Positions 7,361 to 14,259 of a stretch of DNA of 64,000 bases are shown in pieces. The first letter of the stretch is position 1. Every line of letters starts with the position of its first letter. The translations under genes and the position numbers were made by a program. The notes below the pieces were generated by a model, which did no database searches, had not been told where the DNA came from, and saw only the letters and a list, made by a program, of their open reading frames with translations. The stretch is from Sva-07 sp963715825 (lineage in GTDB: Bacteria > Actinomycetota > Acidimicrobiia > Acidimicrobiales > Ilumatobacteraceae), in contig CAVQSI010000020.1 in assembly GCA_963715825.1 (NCBI GenBank), positions 186,001 to 250,000 of the forward strand, written 5' to 3'.

Positions 7361-7928
7361 CCACGGTCACACCGGCTTGGACCAGTTCGCCCCGAAGACG
7401 CTTCAGGCCAGAACGGATCCGGCTCTTCACCGTGCCTTCGGGTTCACCCAAACGGTCAGCTACTTCCTTGTACGTCAACCCGCCAAAGTAGGCGAGCTCG
7501 ATCGCCTCGCGCTCGCCCTGCTGCAAGGTTTCCATCGCCTCACGCACGTGGCCGGCAAGCGCCATGTCCCACACCTCGTGAGCGACGTCGTACCCGCCGA
7601 CCGCCTGCTCTCGGGCTTCGCGTTCCTCGCGCGTCCGGCGCGAGACATCGGAGCGGATCAGGTCGACCGAGCGGCCGTGCGTGTGCGCGAGCAGGAAGCT
7701 CCGCAGGGTGCCGCGCTCGGGATCGTACCGGTTCGGCTCGTTCCAGAGCCGGACGAACACCTCTTGCACGACCTCCTCGGCGCGAGCATGGTCGTTCAGC
7801 AACCGCTTGGCGAGCCCGAAGCTGGCGCCGGCGTGACGCCGGTACGCCTCGGCGAGCGCGGCTTGCTGGTACCGGCCGATCGACACGACCAGTGCCGCGT
7901 CGGAGGCGTCGGTGTACTCGCGTTTCAC
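7350..7928 (-). CDS. ECF RNA polymerase sigma factor, SigK-like
   Basis: Extracytoplasmic-function sigma-70 factor, 192 residues. Region 2 spans about residues 27-93 (AYRRHAGASFGLAKRLLNDH, then EEVVQEVFVRLW and the promoter-melting helix ending SVDLIRSDVSRR). Region 4 spans about 135-185, with GEREAIELAYFGGLTYKEVADRLG and the recognition helix EGTVKSRIRSGLKRLR. No region 1 or 3 is present, as expected for the ECF class. It precedes and overlaps its anti-sigma gene, the usual order for a coregulated pair. Its regulon cannot be read here, though autoregulation is common in the family. Confidence 0.93.
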   Translation of the reverse strand: MKREYTDASDAALVVSIGRYQQAALAEAYRRHAGASFGLAKRLLNDHARAEEVVQEVFVRLWNEPNRYDPERGTLRSFLLAHTHGRSVDLIRSDVSRRTREEREAREQAVGGYDVAHEVWDMALAGHVREAMETLQQGEREAIELAYFGGLTYKEVADRLGEPEGTVKSRIRSGLKRLRGELVQAGVTVGGE

Positions 7929-7981
7929 ATCGTCTGTTCGTTGCAGGGCGTCCTCCCGGATGACTTCGGACCAAGATTATT

Positions 7982-9187
7982 TCACGACGACCGCGAAACG
8001 AACCTGGTGACCGTCTCGACGTGGTGGGTGTTGGGGAACAGGTCGAACACCTCGACCCGTTCGGGCACGTACCTGGCATCGGCGAGCAGCGAAACGTCCC
8101 GAGCCAACGAGACCGGGTCGCAGCTCACCAGCACGAGCACCTCGGCACCCGTTGCGGCCAGCGCCGCCACGCCGGGCTTGGCGAGCCCGGTGCGGGCCGG
8201 ATCGGCCACGACGACGTCGACGGCCGGTGTCGGCCCCTCCCCTGTCGGCGGCGTCCATCCCGAGACGTCGGCGCGAACCACGCTGGCACTGCGGCCCGCC
8301 AGGTTGTGCTCGGCGTCGAGACATGCGGACTTCGACGACTCGATGACCGTCACGTGCTGGGCCGACTCCATGGCGGCCACGGCGAACAACCCGACGCCCC
8401 CATAGGCGTCGACGGCGTGCTGTGCCGTCTCGAGTTCCGGTGCGGCACGTTTCACTGCGGCCACCAGGAGCTCCGCGGCCTGCACACCGGACTGGAAGAA
8501 CGACCCGGCCGACACCCGCAGGTCGTGACCGGCCACGTGCTCGGTGAGCCAGGCCCGTTCGCCGATGTGCACCTTGGGTGGCACGCCGCGGATGCTCTTG
8601 CGGTACTTCTTGTCCCAGATCGCGGTGATCGCCCCGGTGGCCACCGACGTCCGCAGGGTCAGTTCAGCACCCTCGTCGGCTTCGATCACCGCGAGCAGGC
8701 GCGACAGCTTCGACGCTGCGATCGGACAGCTGGTCACCTCGACGACGTCGTGGGAGTTCGCCGCCCGATAGCCGACGGCACCGTTCGGCCCGCCGACGAC
8801 ACGAATCGTGGTGCGGTAGCCGAACGGGCTCACCGCGCCACCGCGCTCGACGAGGCTGTCGACAACGTCGGGATCGACGCGACCGATGCGCCGCAGCGAC
8901 TCGCGGACGATCTCGACCTTCGCGTCGAGTTGGGCGTCGGGCTGCAGGTGCATCCAGTCGCAGCCGCCACAGCCGTTGCGTCGATGCGAGCACGACGGCG
9001 AGTCGCGCAGCGGCGAGGGTTCGATGATCTCGACCACGCGTCCGCGGGCGAAGTCCTTCTTCGCCACGTCGATCTCGACCTCGACGACTTCGCCGGGAAG
9101 CGCCCCGTCGACGAACACGACGCGACCGTCGGTGTCACGGGCCATGGCGTCGCCGCCCGCGACGAGACGTTCGGGAGTCAGCTGCAT
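7982..9187 (-). CDS. TrmA/RlmD-type RNA (uracil-5-)-methyltransferase
   Basis: SAM-dependent 23S rRNA or tRNA m5U methyltransferase carrying a 4Fe-4S cluster, 401 residues. A TRAM domain occupies about residues 1-55. Cluster cysteines are C66, C73 and C76 (CSHRRNGCGGC) with a fourth at C154 (VTSCPIA). The Rossmann domain shows AVDAYGGVGLFAVAAM, and the catalytic cysteine sits in VLVSCDPVSLARD, equivalent to the SCNP motif of RumA; ADPARTG lies upstream of it. I chose the ATG at 9187 (MQLTPERLVAGGDAMA); sequence further upstream is antisense to the small gene at 9244. Whether the target is 23S rRNA or tRNA is not decidable. Confidence 0.9.
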   Translation of the reverse strand: MQLTPERLVAGGDAMARDTDGRVVFVDGALPGEVVEVEIDVAKKDFARGRVVEIIEPSPLRDSPSCSHRRNGCGGCDWMHLQPDAQLDAKVEIVRESLRRIGRVDPDVVDSLVERGGAVSPFGYRTTIRVVGGPNGAVGYRAANSHDVVEVTSCPIAASKLSRLLAVIEADEGAELTLRTSVATGAITAIWDKKYRKSIRGVPPKVHIGERAWLTEHVAGHDLRVSAGSFFQSGVQAAELLVAAVKRAAPELETAQHAVDAYGGVGLFAVAAMESAQHVTVIESSKSACLDAEHNLAGRSASVVRADVSGWTPPTGEGPTPAVDVVVADPARTGLAKPGVAALAATGAEVLVLVSCDPVSLARDVSLLADARYVPERVEVFDLFPNTHHVETVTRFVSRSS

Positions 9188-9243
9188 GCCCTCAGCGTAC
9201 GGGCGACTGTTTGATCGATCCTCGAACATGCGACACTGGGACC

Positions 9244-9450
9244 ATGAGCGAGGACACCGAGTGGTACTGGGATCTGGTCCGCAAGGTCGCCGTTCCTGCG
9301 GCGCACCGTGGCCCGGGCGACCAGGTGCTCGGCCCGTACCCCTCGCGTCACGAGGCCGAGAACTGGAAGTCGAAGGTCGAAGAGCGCAACGAGGGTTGGG
9401 ACGAGGCCGACGAGACGTGGGAACACGCCGGGGAGTCCGACGGCGACTGA
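9244..9450 (+). CDS. Small conserved actinobacterial protein, SPOR-like pattern
   Basis: Acidic 68-residue protein of unknown function. It begins EDTEWYWDLVRKVAV, continues with LGPYPSRHEAENWKSKVEERNEGWDEAD and ends in an acidic tail. Short proteins of this shape, with an aromatic DL start and a GPYPSRHEAENW core, are common beside housekeeping genes in actinobacteria; the core resembles the L-G-P-[YF]-x-[ST]-x-x-E-A segment of SPOR-type domains, but this is only a resemblance. The ATG at 9244 is preferred over an upstream ATG at 9211, since the extension overlaps the antisense start of the methyltransferase gene. It precedes rpe on the same strand. Confidence 0.65.
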   Translation: MSEDTEWYWDLVRKVAVPAAHRGPGDQVLGPYPSRHEAENWKSKVEERNEGWDEADETWEHAGESDGD

Positions 9451-9505
9451 CCACAAGCCCGACGACGACTGGCTCCGGCGTGGCGGCGAGCTAGTTTCGC
9501 CGTCG

Positions 9506-10192
9506 ATGAGTCGCCCGATCCAGATCGCTCCGTCCGTCCTGCCCGCCGACTTCTCCAAGCTCGGCGACGAGGTCGCTGCCCTCGAAGCTGCCGGGGTCGA
9601 CCTGATCCAGTGGGACGTGATGGACGGGCAGTTCGTCCCGAACCTCACGTTCGGCCCCGACGTCATCGCCTCGGCGCGCAAGCACACGACGGTTCCGTTC
9701 GAGGCGCACCTGATGGTCTACACGCCCGACGTGATGGCCGAGCAGTACATCGACGCCGGGTGCTCACGCCTGATCGTGCACGCCGAGGCCTGCACCCACC
9801 TGCACCGCACGCTCGGCAACATCAACGACCTCGGCGCCAATGCGGCGGTGGCGCTCAACCCGGCGACGCCGGCGTCGACGATCGCCCACGTGCTCGATCT
9901 CGTCGACCTCGTGCTGGTGATGACCGTCAACCCTGGCTTCGGCGGCCAGGCCTACATCCCCACGATGGAGCCGAAGATCGCCGAGATCCGGGCGATGATC
10001 GACCACGCCGGCCTCGCCGACTCCGTCGACCTCGAAGTCGACGGAGGCATCGGCCCCGCCACGATCGCCGGAGCAGCCGCAGCCGGAGCCAACGTGTTGA
10101 TCGCCGGCAGCGCGCTCTACCAGGACCCCGAGGGCCTCGAACACGCCGTCACCGACCTGCGCTCCCGAGCCGAAGCCGCCCGCACCCCCTGA
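9506..10192 (+). CDS. rpe: Ribulose-phosphate 3-epimerase
   Basis: TIM-barrel enzyme that interconverts ribulose 5-phosphate and xylulose 5-phosphate in the pentose phosphate pathway, in the cytosol. The 228 residues are full length. Motifs are APSVLPADFSKLGDEVAALEAAG at the start, the metal and catalytic strand IQWDVMDGQFVPNLTFGP, AHLMVYTPD, VNPGFGGQAYIP, and the catalytic Asp strand LEVDGGIGPATI followed by the phosphate-binding GSALYQDPEG. The ATG at 9506 follows the small upstream gene by 55 bp. A perfect 18-bp inverted repeat lies about 60 bp after the stop and probably terminates it. Confidence 0.97.
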   Translation: MSRPIQIAPSVLPADFSKLGDEVAALEAAGVDLIQWDVMDGQFVPNLTFGPDVIASARKHTTVPFEAHLMVYTPDVMAEQYIDAGCSRLIVHAEACTHLHRTLGNINDLGANAAVALNPATPASTIAHVLDLVDLVLVMTVNPGFGGQAYIPTMEPKIAEIRAMIDHAGLADSVDLEVDGGIGPATIAGAAAAGANVLIAGSALYQDPEGLEHAVTDLRSRAEAARTP

Positions 10193-10251
10193 CCGACCTC
10201 GCTGCTCGTGAGCTGAACGCCCGGCAGTCAGCCCGCAGGTGTCGTGCATTC

Positions 10252-10294
10252 CTCGGCGGATCTGGTCGCGACAGTTGCGACCAGATCCGCCGAG
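10252..10294. terminator. Perfect 18-bp inverted repeat between convergent genes
   Basis: Left arm 10252-10269 and right arm 10277-10294 are exact reverse complements with a 7-nt loop. It lies between rpe (plus) and a GNAT gene (minus) and ends 6 bp before the GNAT stop, which suits a bidirectional transcription terminator. There is no T tract, as is common in high-GC actinobacteria. Confidence 0.75.
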
Positions 10295-10300
10295 AACCGT

Positions 10301-10873
10301 TCAGCGCGCCGGACGGTACATGCCCCACATGTGCGGCCCGGTCGGGACGTCCCACTCCGAGCGCACGTCGAAACCGTGGTGTCGGTAGTACGCGACGTTC
10401 TCGACCGTCTCGGTCTCGAGCCAGCACGGAAGACCCTCGGCGTCGGCCCGCTCGAACATCGCGTTCATCAGTGCGGCGCCGATGCCACGACGCTGCCAGT
10501 CGGGATGCGTCGCAAGGAGTTGCAGGTACCAGTGCGGCTCCGCTGGCGTGTGCTCATCCATCAGCGCGCCGAGGATCGCGAAGCGCTCCAACCGGTCGGG
10601 TGGAGGTTGCGGCGCCGGCGGGTCGATCGTGAAGTCGATCTCGGGGCGACCCGGCGGGATCCACACCGCCAGCCCGACACCGTCGTCGGTGCACCACACC
10701 TCGCCGAGGCCGATCCAGCCGGTCATCGCCGGCCGGAACACCTCGCCACCCGGCGCGAAGAAGACCCCGTCCTCGGGATACAGCCACCGCATGACCGGGT
10801 CGTCGGCGAACGCTCGCATCGCGGTGACGCTGATCGCCGGCCGATCGTCGGGAGTCGCACGACGCACACGCAT
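10301..10873 (-). CDS. GNAT family N-acetyltransferase
   Basis: Predicted acetyltransferase, 190 residues. It starts MRVRRATPDDRPAISVTAMRAF, has WYLQLLATHPDWQRRGIGAALM as the acetyl-CoA pyrophosphate-binding motif A (Q/R-x-x-G-x-G/A), and ends LETETVENVAYYRHHGFDVRSEWDVP, a typical C-terminal strand-helix-strand. The long insert between residues 40 and 90, with PGRPEIDFTIDPPAPQPPPD, resembles the antibiotic- and amine-acetylating branch. I prefer the ATG at 10873; the frame extends upstream to 10993, but that part looks like antisense sequence of the sulfatase C-terminus. Substrate unknown. Confidence 0.85.
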   Translation of the reverse strand: MRVRRATPDDRPAISVTAMRAFADDPVMRWLYPEDGVFFAPGGEVFRPAMTGWIGLGEVWCTDDGVGLAVWIPPGRPEIDFTIDPPAPQPPPDRLERFAILGALMDEHTPAEPHWYLQLLATHPDWQRRGIGAALMNAMFERADAEGLPCWLETETVENVAYYRHHGFDVRSEWDVPTGPHMWGMYRPAR

Positions 10874-10917
10874 GCCACGATCGTAGGCCCGCCCGGAGAA
10901 CCCAGACGGAGGGGTGG

Positions 10918-12408
10918 TCAGCCCATCGGCCCCGGGTTGATCCAGGCATACCTCGGCAAGCGGGGCAGCTCGGCGACCGGAACGTCCTCGCAACCAGCCG
11001 GCACGGGCTGCGACCGGTGTGGCGCGTCACCCAGCCGCGACTGTTCCCGCCACATCGCAGCTTTCAGCTCCTCGCGAATGTCGGCGTAGACCGGGTCGGC
11101 GTAGACGTTGTTCACTTCGGTCGGGTCGGCCTCGAGGTCGTACAGCTCCCACTCGGGCGGGTAGGTCCAGAACCCGGTGAACGGAAGACCGAACCCGTCG
11201 TTGTAGTAGTAGATGAGCTTGTAGCGGTCGGTCCGGTAGCCGTAGTGGGCCGGCGCCTTGTGGATCACGTCATCGTGCTCCCAGTACCGGTAGTAGAACC
11301 CGTCGACGGGGGGCTCCGAGCGACGTTCGACCAGGTCCGGCCAGAAGCTGCGGCCCTGCATCCGGTCGTCATGGCCGACACCTGCTGCGTCGAGGATCGT
11401 CTGGGCCATGTCGACGTTGGTGACGATGCCGTCGAACGACCGGCCGGCGTCGACCTGGCGCGGGTAGCTCAACACGAACGGCATACGCAGCGACTCCTCG
11501 AACATGAGCCGCTTGTCGAACCAGCCATGGTCGCCGAGGAAGAACCCCTGGTCCGACGAGTACAACATCATCGTGTCGTCGAACTCGTCGCGGTCGCGGA
11601 GCCAGTCGGTCAGCCGGCCGACGTTCTCGTCGACCGAGTGGACACAGGCCAGGTAGTCGCGCAGGTACACCTGGTACTTCCACGCCGCCTGTTCCTCATA
11701 CGACAAACCCTCGGGCGGGTTCTCGCCCTTGAGGTCCTCGGAGTTCAGGTGGTCGGCAACGCGCATCGCGGCACGACGAACCGACACACTGCGCGACGAG
11801 TAGTCGTCGTGGAACGTCTCGGGCAGCGGCCGCGGGTCGGCGAACAACTCGCGGTGCTCGGGCTTGGGTTCCCATGGTCGGTGCGGCGCCTTGTGCCACA
11901 CGAGCATGCACCACGGGTCGTCGCCCTCGAGCGATTCGACCCAGTCGATGGCCAGGTCGGTGATGATGTCGGTTGCGTAGCCCTCCACCTTCCGTCGCCC
12001 ATCCGGAGAGATGAACGTCGGGTCCCAGTAGTCGCCCTGACCGGGGACGACGTCCCAGTAGTCGAAGCCGTCCGGGTCGTGACCGTCGCCGTGGCCCATG
12101 TGCCACTTGCCGATCATCGCGGTGCGGTATCCGGCGTCACGCAATTGCGAGATGAACGTCGGTTGACTGGAGTCGATCGGCGTGAAGAGCGAATAGACGC
12201 CGTTGACGTGGCTGTACGTCCCCGTGAGGATCGACGCCCGCGAGGGGGTGCACAGCGAGTTGGTCACGAAGCAGTTGTCGAAGCGCCATCCGTTGGCGGC
12301 GATCTCGTCGATGCGCGGTGTGGCATTGACGACCGAGCCGTAGCAGCCGATCGAGTGGGCAGCATGGTCGTCGGTCAGGACGAAGATGATGTTCGGTCGA
12401 CGGTCCAT
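10918..12408 (-). CDS. Sulfatase (arylsulfatase A family)
   Basis: Type I sulfatase, 496 residues, hydrolysing a sulfate ester. The maturation signature CTPSRASILTG places the formylglycine precursor at Cys53, so activity requires oxidation by a formylglycine-generating enzyme not present in this window. Metal ligands are visible at D13-D14 (VLTDDHAAHSIGCYG) and in SSDQGFFLGDHGWFDKR; GKWHMGHG gives the conserved Lys and His. No signal peptide is visible, so the protein is probably cytoplasmic. DUF418 precedes it by 42 bp on the same strand. The substrate may be a sulfated polysaccharide or small ester, as in marine relatives; this is inference. Confidence 0.93.
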   Translation of the reverse strand: MDRRPNIIFVLTDDHAAHSIGCYGSVVNATPRIDEIAANGWRFDNCFVTNSLCTPSRASILTGTYSHVNGVYSLFTPIDSSQPTFISQLRDAGYRTAMIGKWHMGHGDGHDPDGFDYWDVVPGQGDYWDPTFISPDGRRKVEGYATDIITDLAIDWVESLEGDDPWCMLVWHKAPHRPWEPKPEHRELFADPRPLPETFHDDYSSRSVSVRRAAMRVADHLNSEDLKGENPPEGLSYEEQAAWKYQVYLRDYLACVHSVDENVGRLTDWLRDRDEFDDTMMLYSSDQGFFLGDHGWFDKRLMFEESLRMPFVLSYPRQVDAGRSFDGIVTNVDMAQTILDAAGVGHDDRMQGRSFWPDLVERRSEPPVDGFYYRYWEHDDVIHKAPAHYGYRTDRYKLIYYYNDGFGLPFTGFWTYPPEWELYDLEADPTEVNNVYADPVYADIREELKAAMWREQSRLGDAPHRSQPVPAGCEDVPVAELPRLPRYAWINPGPMG

Positions 12409-12450
12409 GGTGTGTGCAGTCCTTCGTGTCGTCGGGTCGACTGCATGATG

Positions 12451-13629
12451 TCAGGCTTCGCTGCGTCGTAGCGGTTGGATCCTGCGGTAGGTGCCGCATC
12501 GCCACGCCCACTCGAACGGGCCGTAGCGGAGCCGGGTGAGCCACCAGGTCGACCACCAGAGCTGCAACGCCCAGACGCCGAGGATCCACACGGCGATCAT
12601 CGTTCGAGTGAGGTCGACGGAATCGCTCAGCCACCAGGTGAGCATGCCGACGCCGAGAATCGACTGGGCGAGGTAGTTGCTCAACGCCATGCGCCCGACG
12701 TTGCGGACCCGTTCCCGATGTGGCCCGGTGCGACGGTTCCACAGGATGATCAGTGCCATGTAGCCGAGCGCCATCGGGATCGTCCCGAGGCCGGTCGGCA
12801 TGCGGCTGACGAGCGCCACGTCGGGCGACCAGTCGCTGGCGATCTGGACCACCATGCCGATGGACGTGATCGCCGTGCCGACGCCGACGCCCCACCAGGC
12901 GAGGCGCCGGTAGTAGGCGTCGCTGCGCTCACCCTGCACGACTCCGACACGGAACAGCGCAACGCCGATCAGCATCAGCCCGAGCGCTCGGCCGAAGGCG
13001 TCGGCGTAGAACCAGGTCGCGACCGCTCCCGAGAGCGGCTCGCCGCCGGCGAACCAGAATTCGTCGAGGCCGGCGCCGTCTGCACCGATCGTCGACTCCA
13101 CGAACGGCGCGGCGAAGGTGCCGGCGAGCGCGAGCACTGCGCCGAGAACGAACAGCAGGGTTGCGGGGAGCCGTCGCAGCAGCAGCACAACCGGAGCGCA
13201 GAGCGCATAGAGCGCCAGGACGTCGCCCGAGAAGAGTTCGGTGTGGACGAGGCCGATCGCGAGCAGGAGCGCGAATCTCCACAGGCTCAGCCAGATCACG
13301 CGACGGCCCTTCGCCGCGGCGCGATCGGCGAACACCACCACGCCCACGCCGAACAGCAGCGAGAACAGCGCCATCATCTTCTGGTCGACGAACAGCATGG
13401 TGAGCACGCCGATCACCCAGTCGAGCGGTTGCTCGACACCGTCGGCGGCCACGTTGAAGTAGGCGGCCGGCTCCAAGGCGAAGTACAGCGCGTTCATCGG
13501 CAGGATCCCCAGCAACGCGATGCCGCGGATCGCGTCGAGTGACGTGATGCGTTCGGCGGCCGACACCGGCCCGGGCCGCAGCCGGCTGGATGATGTCTGC
13601 TGGTCGGTCATGTCGGCCATGCCGACCAT
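12451..13629 (-). CDS. DUF418 multi-pass membrane protein
   Basis: Polytopic membrane protein of unknown function, 392 residues with roughly ten hydrophobic segments. It shows the DUF418 hallmarks: RITSLDAIRGIALLGILPMNA near residue 30, LFVDQKMMALFSLLFGVGVVVFADRAAAKG near 78, and the C-terminal DUF418 domain with NVGRMALSNYLAQSILG and GPFEWAWRCGTYRR. The family is related to acyltransferase-3/OpgC-like membrane proteins. It sits upstream of the sulfatase and is probably cotranscribed, but a joint function is only a guess. ATG codons at 13617 and 13611 are alternative starts. Confidence 0.88.
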   Translation of the reverse strand: MVGMADMTDQQTSSSRLRPGPVSAAERITSLDAIRGIALLGILPMNALYFALEPAAYFNVAADGVEQPLDWVIGVLTMLFVDQKMMALFSLLFGVGVVVFADRAAAKGRRVIWLSLWRFALLLAIGLVHTELFSGDVLALYALCAPVVLLLRRLPATLLFVLGAVLALAGTFAAPFVESTIGADGAGLDEFWFAGGEPLSGAVATWFYADAFGRALGLMLIGVALFRVGVVQGERSDAYYRRLAWWGVGVGTAITSIGMVVQIASDWSPDVALVSRMPTGLGTIPMALGYMALIILWNRRTGPHRERVRNVGRMALSNYLAQSILGVGMLTWWLSDSVDLTRTMIAVWILGVWALQLWWSTWWLTRLRYGPFEWAWRCGTYRRIQPLRRSEA

Positions 13630-13689
13630 CGTGGCCGAAAACGGCTGTGCTCACATCGGACAGGAGTCGTCGTCATCTCAGCTCCCGAG

Positions 13690-14172
13690 ATGAGACGGCT
13701 CAGCTCTCCGGCTGATGCCGTCGAGACGATTCCGGGAGATACTCGGCTATGGCCGACGTCGACGCCCGAGCCACCCGATCCCAGACACCGACACCGACGC
13801 TGCGACCCGTCACCGCGACCCGTCGCTGAACCGCTCGGCAACACTTCGCGGGTCGGCGCTGGTTCGCTGGTGTTCGCCCTCAGCATGCTCGCGTGGGCCA
13901 GCGGGCAACTGATCTACGACGACACCGTCGCAGGCGCCTGGCTGCTCTTCGTCACCGGCGGCGTCGGCGTCGATCGGCTCACCGAACGCGAACTCGACGT
14001 ACTGCGTGTCGTCGGGAGCGGAGCGACGAACGCCGAGGTCGCCGCTGAGCTCTTCGTCAGCCAGGCCACGGTCAAGACCCACCTCGGTTCGGTCCTCACC
14101 AAACTCGAACTCCGCGACCGGGCGGCGGCCATCGTGTTCGCACACGAGTACTCCCTCCTCGACGATCGGTGA
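13690..14172 (+). pseudogene. LuxR-type DNA-binding remnant fused to a membrane-segment fragment
   Basis: The C-terminal 65 residues are a clean NarL/FixJ-type helix-turn-helix: LTERELDVLRVVGSGATNA, then EVAAELFVSQATVKTHLGSVL and KLELRDRAAAIVFAHEY. There is no receiver domain in front. Instead there is a hydrophobic piece (VFALSMLAWASGQLIY) resembling part of a membrane sensor domain, preceded by Arg/Pro-rich sequence that does not look coding. A deletion that joined a membrane sensor to a response-regulator tail would give this. In-frame GTG 13870 or ATG 13885 are more credible starts than 13690. It may still be expressed as a small DNA-binding protein. Confidence 0.55.
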
Positions 14173-14259
14173 GATCCGCCCGCCGCCGTCGCAGCGGCGA
14201 CACCGCGAACTCTGGAGGCACGGCCAACTCTGTGACACCGCTTCTCTACGATCGGTGAC

